DNA of 64,000 nucleotides from assembly GCF_011683915.1 (NCBI RefSeq), contig NZ_JAAQPH010000001.1, forward strand, positions 372,001-436,000. The letters run 5' to 3'. Shown here piece by piece: positions 20,000 through 28,078 of this stretch. The position numbers and the translations under genes are program-made. The DNA is from Pelagibius litoralis (GTDB lineage: Bacteria > Pseudomonadota > Alphaproteobacteria > Kiloniellales > Kiloniellaceae). A model generated the notes under the pieces. It saw only the letters and a list, made by a program, of their open reading frames with translations. It made no database searches and was not told the DNA's origin. Position 1 is the first letter of the stretch; each line of letters starts with the position of its first letter.

Positions 20000-20467
20000 A
20001 TGCCGATTCACACGGAAAAGCGCGTGCTGCCCTATACGCCCGGGCAGCTTTACGACCTTGTCGTCGATATTGAGCGCTACCCCGAATTCCTGCCCTGGTG
20101 CCTGGGCGCGCGGATCAAGTCGCGCCAGGAAGACCTGATCGTGGCCGACCTCATCATCGGCTTCAAGATGTTCCGCGAGCGTTTCACCAGCCGGGTGACC
20201 CCCGATGCCGCGGCCGGGCGCATCGATGTGACCTATGCCGAGGGACCCTTCAAGTACCTGGAGAACCACTGGGTTTTCGAAGACCACCCAAAGGGCTGCC
20301 AGATCGATTTCTATGTCGATTTCGAGTTCCGCAACAAGCTGCTGCAGAAGGTGATCGAGGCCCTGTTCCACGAGGCCGTGCGCCGCATGGTCGCCGCTTT
20401 CGAGACTCGTGCCGGCGTGCTCTACGGCGCTTCGGGCGCTGTGATCTCCCACCAGCAGGGCGGCTAG
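20000..20467 (+). CDS. Coq10/RatA-type START-domain protein
   Basis: 155 residues forming one START/SRPBCC fold: 'YDLVVDIERYPEFLPWCLGARI' at the start, 'GPFKYLENHWVFED' in the middle and 'AFETRAGVLYG' at the end. Bacterial members are named RatA or Coq10-like; in mitochondria Coq10 binds ubiquinone and supports respiration. A ubiquinone-chaperone role is more likely than a toxin role, but this is inference. It follows lipA by 36 bases. Confidence 0.9.
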   Translation: MPIHTEKRVLPYTPGQLYDLVVDIERYPEFLPWCLGARIKSRQEDLIVADLIIGFKMFRERFTSRVTPDAAAGRIDVTYAEGPFKYLENHWVFEDHPKGCQIDFYVDFEFRNKLLQKVIEALFHEAVRRMVAAFETRAGVLYGASGAVISHQQGG

Positions 20468-20471
20468 GGCC

Positions 20472-20500
20472 TTGGAATCTCCCGCAGGATCGGTTATTCA
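20472..20500 (+). promoter_or_regulatory. Possible promoter for the Thr leader transcript
   Basis: TTGGAA (20472-20477), a 17-bp spacer and TATTCA (20495-20500) would start transcription at about 20507, the A of the leader-peptide ATG. The -10 is weak. The absence of any SD before the leader ATG favours a leaderless transcript. Confidence 0.35.
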
Positions 20501-20506
20501 ACGCCC

Positions 20507-20584
20507 ATGATTAGTTTCGCCGTCATCACCGCAACCACCACCACGACCCGCAACGGCGGGCCGCGAGGAGTTTTGTTGTGCTGA
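20507..20584 (+). CDS. Threonine-rich attenuator leader peptide
   Basis: A 25-residue ORF beginning MISFAVITATTTTTRNGG. It contains six Thr codons, five of them consecutive (20534-20548), preceded by two Ile and one Val codon. It ends at TGA 20582-20584, 21 bases before a strong GC-rich hairpin. The composition recalls the E. coli thr leader. Ribosomes short of charged tRNA-Thr would stall on the Thr run and change folding of the downstream RNA. Its role would be regulatory, not as a protein product. Confidence 0.8.
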   Translation: MISFAVITATTTTTRNGGPRGVLLC

Positions 20585-20619
20585 TTTCAGCTTCATAGAA
20601 CACCCAAGGGGCCCCGCCG
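20554..20619 (+). promoter_or_regulatory. Predicted antiterminator pairing
   Basis: CGGCGGG (20554-20560) is perfectly complementary to CCCGCCG (20613-20619). Adding CC (20561-20562) with GG (20610-20611) extends it to 9 pairs with one bulged C. This helix uses the left arm of the terminator, so the two structures exclude each other. The first half lies just downstream of the Thr codons: free when a ribosome stalls early in them, covered when it reaches the stop codon. Confidence 0.6.
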
Positions 20620-20638
20620 ATTTCGGACGGGGCCCTTT
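20606..20638 (+). terminator. Attenuator terminator hairpin
   Basis: An 11-bp stem, AAGGGGCCCCG (20606-20616) with CGGGGCCCTTT (20628-20638), one G-U pair. Its loop can itself pair CCGA with TCGG. The following TTTGCATTT is a short U-rich end. It lies between the Thr leader peptide and the ThrRS-like gene. Confidence 0.75.
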
Positions 20639-20697
20639 GCATTTCCGGTCTTCGTCCGATCGCCGCCGGCTCCGCAGCTTTGCGAGAGGACAAGACA

Positions 20698-21885
20698 ATG
20701 GAAGAACAGGATCACCGGGTCATCGCCCGGCGCATGGACCTTTTCCACCAGCAGGAAGAGGGGCCGGGGATGATCTTCTGGCACCCCCGCGGCTTTGCCG
20801 TCTATCAACTGATCGAAGAGGAAATCCGCGGCCACATGCGCGCCGCCGGCTTCAGTGAACTGCGCACGCCGCAACTGCTGGACCGCTCGCTCTGGGAGGC
20901 CAGCGGCCACTGGCAGAAGTTCGGCAAGGAGATGTTCGTCTTCGAGGACGGGGAGCAGCAGAAGGCCCTGAAGCCGATGAGTTGTCCCGGCCATATCGAG
21001 GTCTTCAACAGCCGCCTGCGATCCTACCGCGACCTGCCGCTGCGTTACTGCGAGTTCGGCGCCTGCCTGCGCAACGAACCATCGGGCGCACTGCTCGGCC
21101 TGATGCGCACCCGGGCTTTCGTACAGGACGACGCCCACATCTTCTGCCTGGAGGAACAGGTGGAAGAGGAGGTGGCGAAGTTCTGCCGCCTGCTGCAGGC
21201 CGTCTATGCCCGTTTCGGTTTTGACGACGTGGCGGTCGGCCTGTCGACACGGCCGGCAGAGCGCGCTGGCGAAGATGCTGTCTGGGACCGTGCCGAAGAC
21301 ATGCTGGCTGTCGCGGCCACTTCCGCAGGCCTGGATTTCAAGCTGCAGCCGGGCGAGGGCGCCTTCTACGGCCCGAAGCTGGAGTTCGTCCTGCGCGACA
21401 ACAAGGGCCGCTCCTGGCAGTGCGGCACGATCCAGGTGGACCTGGTCCTGCCGGAGCGCCTGGACGCCGCTTTCACGGACACCGAAGGGCGGCGGCTGCG
21501 CCCGGTCATGCTGCACCAGGCGGTGCTGGGCAGTATCGAGCGGTTTCTCGGCGTCCTGCTGGAACACTACGCCGGCAAGCTGCCTTTCTGGCTCGCCCCC
21601 GATCAGGTGGTGGTGGCCTCCATTAACCCGGAGCAGGCGAACTACGCTGAAGAGGTTGTCGCTGACCTGAAGGTCGCTGGTCTGCGTGCCGTCTCGGACG
21701 TCCGGCCCGAACGCCCAGCCAAGAAAGTGGTCAACGCCCGTGCCTTGGGCATCCCCTGCTTCATCGCCGTGGGGCCGCGCGAGATGGAAGAGAACCGCGT
21801 CGCGCTGCGTCAGGACAACGGACAGTCGAAAGCCCTGACATTGGCGGCCCTTGCCGACTTTCTGCACAGCAAGGCTGCCGCGTGA
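20698..21885 (+). CDS. Threonyl-tRNA synthetase-like protein lacking TGS and editing domains
   Basis: 395 residues against about 640 for normal ThrRS. It starts directly at the class II catalytic core ('MDLFHQQEEGPGMIFWHP') and ends with an anticodon-binding domain (about residues 295-390). Zinc ligands appear intact: Cys in 'MSCPGH', His in 'DDAHIF' and His in 'MLHQAVLGSIERF'. The catalytic 'SGHW' His is kept. Motif 2 reads 'ACLRNEPSGALLGLMRTRAF', differing from the usual CHRNEPSGSLHGLMRVRGF at several positions. Without the editing domain it could not clear Ser-tRNA-Thr itself. The ATG follows GAGAGGA; a TTG six codons upstream is less likely. Controlled by the Thr attenuator. Either a second ThrRS or a specialised paralogue. 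Confidence 0.9.
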   Translation: MEEQDHRVIARRMDLFHQQEEGPGMIFWHPRGFAVYQLIEEEIRGHMRAAGFSELRTPQLLDRSLWEASGHWQKFGKEMFVFEDGEQQKALKPMSCPGHIEVFNSRLRSYRDLPLRYCEFGACLRNEPSGALLGLMRTRAFVQDDAHIFCLEEQVEEEVAKFCRLLQAVYARFGFDDVAVGLSTRPAERAGEDAVWDRAEDMLAVAATSAGLDFKLQPGEGAFYGPKLEFVLRDNKGRSWQCGTIQVDLVLPERLDAAFTDTEGRRLRPVMLHQAVLGSIERFLGVLLEHYAGKLPFWLAPDQVVVASINPEQANYAEEVVADLKVAGLRAVSDVRPERPAKKVVNARALGIPCFIAVGPREMEENRVALRQDNGQSKALTLAALADFLHSKAAA

Positions 21886-21899
21886 TGGAAGAGGGACCG

Positions 21900-22631
21900 C
21901 TAACCCGCCTGTCCCATGGCCAGGGCGGCGAAGAGCGCGATGAGGTTCAGGCTGTTGAAGAGACCGTGGATGATGATCGGCGGCCAGAGGGAACCGCTGT
22001 ATTCGCGCGCCGCCGCCAGGATCAGGCCCATGAGGATGAAGGCGGGGATCAGTGGCGGGATGAAGTGCAGCAGGGAGAAGCAGACGGCACTCACGAGGGC
22101 GGCGGGCAGGAAGGAAAAACGCCGGCGCAGCAGCGGAAACAGCAGCCCGCGAAACAGCACCTCCTCAGTCAGGGGAACCAGCACGCCGACCAGGCCGATC
22201 ATGGCGATCAGACGCCCCCAGCCGAAACCGCCGGCGCTCAGGATATCGACCTGGGGATTCTCGAAAGGACTCTCCAGCAAGGATTCAAAGGCGAGGCGGG
22301 AGAGCGCCATCAGGGGGACGCAGGCCAACCCCCCGGCGATGGCGAGGCGATACCAGGCGCGGTCGGCTGGTGCGAAACCAAGATCGGCCCAGGCGATCCG
22401 CCGCCTGGTGACAATCAGCAGATGGACAAGCAGGAGAGGAACCAGGGACTGAAACAACAGCAGCGGCAAGAGGCCGTCTTGAGAGAGTTCACGACCGAAG
22501 AGATCCGCCAAGCGGTCTTTCTGGCTGCCGAGCAACAGGGCAAGGGCGATGAAAAGAGCCAGCAGCAGCACGATATCCCAACGCGTCACCGCTGGAAGAT
22601 GGCGGGGCGCTGCGCGGGGCGGAAACAGCAT
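21900..22631 (-). CDS. CPBP-family intramembrane metalloprotease (CAAX protease-like)
   Basis: 243 residues with about seven or eight membrane helices. The Abi/CPBP signature is clear: 'LTEEVLFRGLLF' (EEXXXR), 'SLLHF' and 'HGLFNSLN' supply the glutamates and histidines of the active site. Bacterial members cleave membrane-bound substrates or are linked to bacteriocin immunity; the substrate here is unknown. It converges on the ThrRS-like gene with only 14 bases between stops. It starts one base beyond the pncC stop and is likely last in the ispDF-pgpA-pncC run. Confidence 0.9.
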   Translation of the reverse strand: MLFPPRAAPRHLPAVTRWDIVLLLALFIALALLLGSQKDRLADLFGRELSQDGLLPLLLFQSLVPLLLVHLLIVTRRRIAWADLGFAPADRAWYRLAIAGGLACVPLMALSRLAFESLLESPFENPQVDILSAGGFGWGRLIAMIGLVGVLVPLTEEVLFRGLLFPLLRRRFSFLPAALVSAVCFSLLHFIPPLIPAFILMGLILAAAREYSGSLWPPIIIHGLFNSLNLIALFAALAMGQAG

Positions 22632-23123
22632 TCAGCCGGCCGCTTCGTTCAACAGGCGCAGCGCTTCTGCGAGGGTGGCCAGCCGTACGGCGCCGCGGTC
22701 GCCGGGAAAAACGAAGCGCTCGGCCCTGGCCGCGCCACCGCGTGTTGCGATGCCCAGATAAACCAGACCCACCGGCTTCCCGGCGGTCGCACCACCGGGG
22801 CCGGCGATGCCGGTGGCGGAGACGGCGATGTCGGCTTGCGACTGGGCGACCGCGCCCCGGGCCATGGCCTCGGCCACTTCGGCACTGACGGCGCCCTGTG
22901 CTTCGATCATCGCCGCCGGCACCGCCAGCATCTGTTGCTTGGCTTCGTTGGAGTAGGTGACCATGCCGCGGTCGACCACGTCGGAAGAGCCGGCGATCTC
23001 GGTCAGGCTGGCGGCGATCAATCCGCCGGTGCAAGATTCCGCCGTTGCGATACGAAGTCCCTTTGCCCGGCAGTGGGCGAGAACGGCGGTAGCGCTGTCC
23101 AGTATCTCTTGATCGAAGGTCAC
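22632..23123 (-). CDS. pncC: CinA C-terminal-type nicotinamide-nucleotide amidohydrolase
   Basis: 163 residues from GTG 23123, which overlaps the pgpA stop as GTGA; another GTG at 23135 is possible. Family motifs: 'IATAESCTGGLIAASLTEIAGSS', read here as the catalytic Ser/Thr loop split over short pieces, 'GMVTYSNEAK' and 'SATGIAGPGG'. PncC converts nicotinamide mononucleotide to nicotinic acid mononucleotide, recycling NAD breakdown products. It is the stand-alone form without the CinA N-terminal domain, as is common in proteobacteria. Confidence 0.93.
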   Translation of the reverse strand: MTFDQEILDSATAVLAHCRAKGLRIATAESCTGGLIAASLTEIAGSSDVVDRGMVTYSNEAKQQMLAVPAAMIEAQGAVSAEVAEAMARGAVAQSQADIAVSATGIAGPGGATAGKPVGLVYLGIATRGGAARAERFVFPGDRGAVRLATLAEALRLLNEAAG

Positions 23124-23596
23124 AGGTTGCTCCACAGCCAGAGGCCGCCATAGGTGCAGGCAGCGGCATAGAGGCCGGCGATCATGTCATCCAGCATGAT
23201 CCCCGGCGCACCGGCGAGGGAGCGGTCGGCCCAGTTGGCGGGCCAGGGTTTCAGGATGTCGAACAGCCGGAAGAAGACAAAGGCGAGAACGACACCGAAG
23301 GGATCGAGCGCGCAAGGCACCAGGGCCAGCCATTGGCCGGCGACCTCGTCGATCACGATCTCACCCGGGTCTTTGCGTGCCAGCCCGCTTTGGTAGCGGG
23401 CCGATGCCCAAAGCCCGAGAATGAAGGCCAGGACAGCGGCCAGAGCCAAAACGACAGGGCCGCCGAACCAGAGAATCGCCAGACCGAACGGCAGAGCCGC
23501 GAGAGAGCCCCAGGTGCCCGGGGCGCCGGGCAGGAGACCGCTGCCGAACCAGGTCGCGATCAGCGACGACGGCAGCCAGGGTGAGGGGACGGCCAC
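23120..23596 (-). CDS. pgpA: Phosphatidylglycerophosphatase A
   Basis: 158 residues starting at GTG 23596, three bases from the ispDF stop. Signatures are 'WFGSGLLPGAPGTWGSL' at the N terminus, 'DPGEIVIDEVAGQWLAL' (acidic active site) and 'FFRLFDILKPWP'. Four or so membrane helices. It removes phosphate from phosphatidylglycerophosphate to make phosphatidylglycerol in the inner membrane. Co-transcribed with ispDF and pncC. Confidence 0.95.
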   Translation of the reverse strand: MAVPSPWLPSSLIATWFGSGLLPGAPGTWGSLAALPFGLAILWFGGPVVLALAAVLAFILGLWASARYQSGLARKDPGEIVIDEVAGQWLALVPCALDPFGVVLAFVFFRLFDILKPWPANWADRSLAGAPGIMLDDMIAGLYAAACTYGGLWLWSNL

Positions 23597-23599
23597 CGG

Positions 23600-24763
23600 C
23601 TATGACCCGGCGGGCAGCGCGAGCGTGGCCATGGCCTGGGCGGCAATCCCTTCGCCGCGCCCCAGGAACCCGAGCTTCTCGGTCGTCGTCGCTTTGATGC
23701 TGACGCGTTCTTCCGGCAAATCGAGTAAGGAAGCCACCCTTGTGATCATGGCCGCGCGGTGCGGGCCGATCTTCGGCCGCTCGCAGATCAAGGTGAGGTC
23801 GACATGGCGGATATGGCCGCCGCGCGCCGCCACCATGTCGCGGGCATGGCTGATGAAGACGGCGGAATCGGCGCCCTTCCACTGGGGATCGTCGGGCGGA
23901 AAATGGCTACCGATATCACCGGCCGACAAAGCGCCCAGGATGGCATCGGTCAGGGCGTGCAGGCCGACGTCGGCATCGGAGTGGCCGACGAGCCCCGCCG
24001 AGTGATCGAGGCGCAGGCCACAGAGGGTCACGTGATCGCCGGGGCCGAAGACATGGACGTCGAAGCCCTGGCCGACCCGTGTTTCAAGGGAAAGACCGCC
24101 GCGCAGCCAGCGTTCGGCGCCTTCCAGGTCTTCCTGCGTCGTCACTTTGATGTTCTCCTGCCCCCCTTCTACCAAAGCCAGGGACAATCCTGCCAGTTCC
24201 GCCACCGCGGCATCGTCTGTCAAAGCCCTGTCGGCGACCGCACGATGGGCGGCGGCGATGTCGTCGTAACGAAAACCCTGGGGCGTCTGCGCGCGCCACA
24301 GGCCGTCACGGTCCTGGGTGCCCGCCACGCAGCCGTCGAGCCCGCGTTTCAGGGTGTCGACGACCGGCTGGGCGACAATCGCGCCGGCGGCGTGCTGCAG
24401 GGCGCCGAGCACCCGGCCGATGGCCTGCTGGCTGATGAAGGGCCGTGCGCCGTCGTGGATCAGAACCAGATCCGGAGCATCCTGTTCCAGGCTCTCCAGG
24501 CCCAGCCGCACCGAGTGTTGACGGCTGTCGCCGCCCGGCACCGGCGCGTCAAGCGGCAGACCCTCTGCCGCCTCGTCATAGAGATCCCGGTCATCCGGGT
24601 GAATCACGGCCCGCACCCGGCCGATTTGGGGATGGGCCAGAAAAGCGACCAGGCTGTGGCGTAACACCGGAACCCCGCCAAGTTTGGCGTACTGTTTGGG
24701 AAGTGCGCCACCGAAGCGCTGGCCTCGGCCGGCGGCGACGATCAGCGCTGCAGCCGTAGTCAC
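23600..24763 (-). CDS. ispDF: Bifunctional IspD/IspF isoprenoid enzyme
   Basis: About 387 residues. The N-terminal part is MEP cytidylyltransferase (IspD: 'ALIVAAGRGQRFGGALPKQY', 'VLIHDGARPF', 'QTPQGFRYD'). The C-terminal part is MECDP synthase (IspF: 'VGQGFDVHVFG', 'LVGHSDADVGLHALTDAILGA' split in family pieces, 'KATTTEKLGFLGRGEGIAA'). It catalyses two non-consecutive steps of the MEP isoprenoid route. The fusion is typical of alphaproteobacteria. Start uncertain: GTG 24763 has GGAG about 10 bases before it; ATG 24814 in the same frame has no SD. Confidence 0.95.
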   Translation of the reverse strand: MTTAAALIVAAGRGQRFGGALPKQYAKLGGVPVLRHSLVAFLAHPQIGRVRAVIHPDDRDLYDEAAEGLPLDAPVPGGDSRQHSVRLGLESLEQDAPDLVLIHDGARPFISQQAIGRVLGALQHAAGAIVAQPVVDTLKRGLDGCVAGTQDRDGLWRAQTPQGFRYDDIAAAHRAVADRALTDDAAVAELAGLSLALVEGGQENIKVTTQEDLEGAERWLRGGLSLETRVGQGFDVHVFGPGDHVTLCGLRLDHSAGLVGHSDADVGLHALTDAILGALSAGDIGSHFPPDDPQWKGADSAVFISHARDMVAARGGHIRHVDLTLICERPKIGPHRAAMITRVASLLDLPEERVSIKATTTEKLGFLGRGEGIAAQAMATLALPAGS

Positions 24764-24902
24764 GTGGAGGGTTCTCCGCCAAGCTTGCCCCGACGAGGGG
24801 ACTCCGGATTTCATCAGCGGCGAGCCTAGTGTGTGATCTGGCTATTGAAAACAGTTAGATGGCCCTGGTGGCTCGGCCCGGAGGTGATGTATAGAGACGA
24901 TC

Positions 24903-25703
24903 ATGAACACGATGGTTCTGTCTCTTTCCGCCCTTATCTCGCTTTTGCCGGCGACGGTGCTGCCGTTTGCGCGCTCTGCGGTCAAGGCCGATCTGGTTTT
25001 CTGGCTGCTGCTGGGCGCCGCTATCGCCGGACCGACCGGTTACAGCCTGGCTGTCCTGGCCGGCCATTGGGAGAGCAATCTGCCGGCAGCCCTCTGGCTG
25101 GCGGTGGCGGTATCCCTGGCGCTCTATGCGCTTGTGGTGCTGTTGGCCCGGGAAGCCTTTCGCCTGGCGCCGCTCCTGCTGCCTTACGCGTTGGTTCTGG
25201 GCGCCCTGGGAACCGCCCTGGCGCCGCTCAACGTGGATCTGGGTCCGGCAACCGACGTTGACGCCTGGCTCGCCGTCCATATTGCCGTTTCGGTCGCTAC
25301 CTACGGGCTCTGCACCCTGGCGGCGGTGGCCGCAGCCGCCGCTTTTATTCAGGAAACGGCTTTGAAGCGCCGATCCCCCAGCGGTTTCACCCGAATGCTG
25401 CCCTCGGTCAGCGATGCCGAGTGGCTGGTGCTGCGTCTGCTGATCGCTGCGGAAGTCGTTCTTGGCCTGGGCATCGTCACGGGGATTTCAAAGCTTTACG
25501 TATCTTCCGGGGCGATCCTGAACCTTGATCACAAGACTCTGCTGTCGCTTCTGGCCTTCCTGTTCATCGCGCTGCTGCTGTTCCTGCACCACCGCAGCGG
25601 CCTGAGGGGCCGCCGGGCGGCGCGTCTGGTGCTGATTGCCTACCTTTTGCTGTCCCTGGCTTATCCCGGTGTAAAATTCGTCACCGACTACCTTCTGGCC
25701 TAG
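24903..25703 (+). CDS. YpjD/CcsA-like cytochrome c assembly family membrane protein
   Basis: 266 residues with eight membrane helices. 'VHIAVSVATYGLCTLAAVAA' and 'DHKTLLSLLAFLFIALLLF' followed by 'HHRSGLRGRRAARL' match the CcsA/YpjD cytochrome-c-assembly domain, including histidines that could bind heme. E. coli YpjD (CorB-linked) has a poorly known role in the inner membrane. It diverges from ispDF. Function is inferred only at family level. Confidence 0.88.
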   Translation: MNTMVLSLSALISLLPATVLPFARSAVKADLVFWLLLGAAIAGPTGYSLAVLAGHWESNLPAALWLAVAVSLALYALVVLLAREAFRLAPLLLPYALVLGALGTALAPLNVDLGPATDVDAWLAVHIAVSVATYGLCTLAAVAAAAAFIQETALKRRSPSGFTRMLPSVSDAEWLVLRLLIAAEVVLGLGIVTGISKLYVSSGAILNLDHKTLLSLLAFLFIALLLFLHHRSGLRGRRAARLVLIAYLLLSLAYPGVKFVTDYLLA

Positions 25704-25913
25704 GAACACAGCCAAGACCCTACCCAACGGTGAAAATTGCCCGTTTGGCGGGCAGAATTGCCGGACAAACCTCCAAATCCGGCTTATCGGCGTGACAGCG
25801 CCCAATATTTGTGCATCATTCGGCCGCTCGGGCACCACAGCTTTTCACGCCTGAGATAAAGGGAACGCGCAGCCGTCGGGCTCGGGCCGTCGGCTTTTGG
25901 GGAGCAGCACAGC

Positions 25914-26912
25914 GTGGCAATCGCCATCGGAAACCTGACTTTGAAGGAGCCGGTGATCCTCGCCCCCATGTCCGGGGTGACGGATCAGGTCTTTCGCCGG
26001 CTTGTGAAGCGCTTCGGCGCCGGTCTGGTCGTATCGGAGATGATCGCCAGCCAGGCGATGGTCCGCCAGATGCAGGACTCGGTGAAGGAATCCCGCAAGA
26101 TGTCGGGCTCCTGCGATGACGAGTTTCCCCTTTCCCTACAGCTTGCGGGCAGCGATCCGGCGGTCATGGCCGAGGCGGCGAAGCTCAATGCCGACCGCGG
26201 CGCCGCGATCATCGACATCAATTTCGGCTGTCCGGCCAAGAAGGTAACCAACAAGGCCTGCGGCTCGGCCATCATGCAGGACGAACGCCTGGCCGGTGAA
26301 ATCATGGCGGCGGTCGTCGAGGCGGTCGATCTGCCGGTGACGGTGAAGATGCGGACCGGATGGAACCTCGAGAACCGCAACGCCCCGGTGATTGCGCGGA
26401 TCGCCGAGAACTGCGGCGTGCAGCTGCTGACCGTGCATGGGCGAACCCGCTGCCAGAAGTACGCCGGGCAGGCGGACTGGGATTTCGTCGGCGCGGTCAA
26501 ACAGGCGGTGAAGCTTCCCGTGGTGGTCAATGGCGACATAAACAGCGTTGAGGACGCCGCCGAGGCGCTGAAGCGTTCCGGGGCGGACGGTGTGATGATC
26601 GGTCGCGGCGCCTATGGCCGGCCCTGGTTTCTGGGCCAGGTGATCGACTATCTGCGGGACGGCAGCTTGCCGAGCGAGCCGCCTTTGGCCCTGCGGATCG
26701 CCGTCATGCTGGAGCACTACGAAGGCCTGCTGGCGCTCTATGGCGCGCGGACCGGCGTGCGTATCGCCCGCAAGCACCTGGGTTGGTACGCCAAAGGATT
26801 GGATGGCGCGGCGGAATTCCGCGCCACGGTCAACCGTGAGGACGATCCGGCACGGGTTAAAGAGATGATCCTCGGGCTTTTTGAGCCCGGCCTGTCGTCC
26901 CGGGCGGCGTGA
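25914..26912 (+). CDS. dusB: tRNA-dihydrouridine synthase DusB (NifR3)
   Basis: 332 residues, GTG start. An FMN-binding TIM barrel ('[15 protein letters not shown]', '[22 protein letters not shown]' in pieces, with the catalytic Cys in 'NKACG', 'VKMRTGW', '[12 protein letters not shown]', '[13 protein letters not shown]') and a C-terminal helical tRNA-binding part. It reduces uridines in the tRNA D-loop. First gene of the nifR3-ntrBC operon, a conserved alphaproteobacterial order; the gene name NifR3 comes from that link. Confidence 0.97.
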   Translation: MAIAIGNLTLKEPVILAPMSGVTDQVFRRLVKRFGAGLVVSEMIASQAMVRQMQDSVKESRKMSGSCDDEFPLSLQLAGSDPAVMAEAAKLNADRGAAIIDINFGCPAKKVTNKACGSAIMQDERLAGEIMAAVVEAVDLPVTVKMRTGWNLENRNAPVIARIAENCGVQLLTVHGRTRCQKYAGQADWDFVGAVKQAVKLPVVVNGDINSVEDAAEALKRSGADGVMIGRGAYGRPWFLGQVIDYLRDGSLPSEPPLALRIAVMLEHYEGLLALYGARTGVRIARKHLGWYAKGLDGAAEFRATVNREDDPARVKEMILGLFEPGLSSRAA

Positions 26913-28078
26913 TGGCCAAAGTCACCAAAATCTTTGCCAGGGGCGATGACGCCCAGGGGGATAGAGACGGCCATCTGCCTGATTCATCCGCAGTGCTTTC
27001 AGCCCTCGCGGTACCGCTTTTCGTTGTCGACGCCACAGGTTGCATCAGCTTTGTGAACCAGGCGGCGGAGCAGTTCTTTGCCTCCTCCAGGAACAGCCTC
27101 ATCGGGCGGCCGCTCCTCGATCTGCTGTCGGAAGACAGCCCCGTTGTCGGGCTGATCCATCAGGCGCGCGCGGGGGAGCAGTCGATATCCGAGACCGGCG
27201 TAACCCTCACCGGTCCGAAAATAGGCTCCCATTTCGTCTCGATCGACGCGGCCGTGATGGCGGATTTCCCTGGCAGTGTCGTGGTGTCGATCAACGAGCG
27301 TTCCATCGCCCGCAAGATCGACCACCAACTGGTTCACCGCAGTGCTGCACGTTCGGTTACCGCCATGGCTGCGATGCTGGCGCATGAGGTGAAGAACCCT
27401 CTCTCAGGTATCAGAGGGGCGGCCCAGCTGCTTGAGCAGAATGCGGACCCGGAAGACCATCAGCTGACCCGGCTGATCTGCGAGGAGGCCGACCGGATCG
27501 TCGCGTTGGTGGATCGCATGGAGATGTTCTCCGATCAGCGGCCCTTGGCCCGCGAAGCCGTGAATATCCACATCGTTCTGGAGCACGTGCGCCGCCTGGC
27601 GGAAAACGGCTTCGCCCGCCATCTGCGTTTCGTCGAAAGCTACGATCCATCGTTGCCGCCGGTTTACGGAAACCGTGACCTTTTGATTCAGGCCATCTTG
27701 AATCTGGTGAAGAACGCGGCGGAGGCCGCCCCCCTGGAAGGCGGCGAGATAACCCTGTCGACCCGCTATCAACAGGGTGTCCGCCTCGCGGTGCCGGGCA
27801 GCGGCAGCCGCATCGACTTGCCGCTCATGCTGATCGTACAGGACAATGGACCGGGAATTCCCGAAGACCTGCAGCAACACCTCTTCGACCCTTTCGTGAC
27901 CACCAAGGCCGGGGGCAGCGGGCTGGGCCTCGCCCTGGTCGCCAAGACAATCGGCGATCATGGCGGCGTAATCGAGTTTGACAGCGAACCGCGGCGGACG
28001 TCCTTTCGGGTGATGCTGCCGATGGCGCCTTCGGACAGCCTTGCGCCGGCCGAGAATGCGGAGGCCCCTGCAGGATGA
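26912..28078 (+). CDS. ntrB: Nitrogen regulation sensor kinase NtrB
   Basis: 388 residues; its ATG overlaps the dusB stop by one base. A PAS domain (about 30-135) is followed by a HisKA domain with His158 in '[18 protein letters not shown]' and an HATPase domain ('[11 protein letters not shown]', 'DNGPGIP', '[14 protein letters not shown]'). It is soluble. It phosphorylates NtrC when nitrogen is low and dephosphorylates it when bound by PII protein. Translationally coupled to ntrC by a 4-base overlap. Confidence 0.97.
   Translation: MAKVTKIFARGDDAQGDRDGHLPDSSAVLSALAVPLFVVDATGCISFVNQAAEQFFASSRNSLIGRPLLDLLSEDSPVVGLIHQARAGEQSISETGVTLTGPKIGSHFVSIDAAVMADFPGSVVVSINERSIARKIDHQLVHRSAARSVTAMAAMLAHEVKNPLSGIRGAAQLLEQNADPEDHQLTRLICEEADRIVALVDRMEMFSDQRPLAREAVNIHIVLEHVRRLAENGFARHLRFVESYDPSLPPVYGNRDLLIQAILNLVKNAAEAAPLEGGEITLSTRYQQGVRLAVPGSGSRIDLPLMLIVQDNGPGIPEDLQQHLFDPFVTTKAGGSGLGLALVAKTIGDHGGVIEFDSEPRRTSFRVMLPMAPSDSLAPAENAEAPAG

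Noticed and set aside
25738..25754. TGCCCG-TTTGG-CGGGCA hairpin after the YpjD-like gene.
   Set aside because: A short 6-bp stem without a T tract on the plus strand; too weak to call a terminator.
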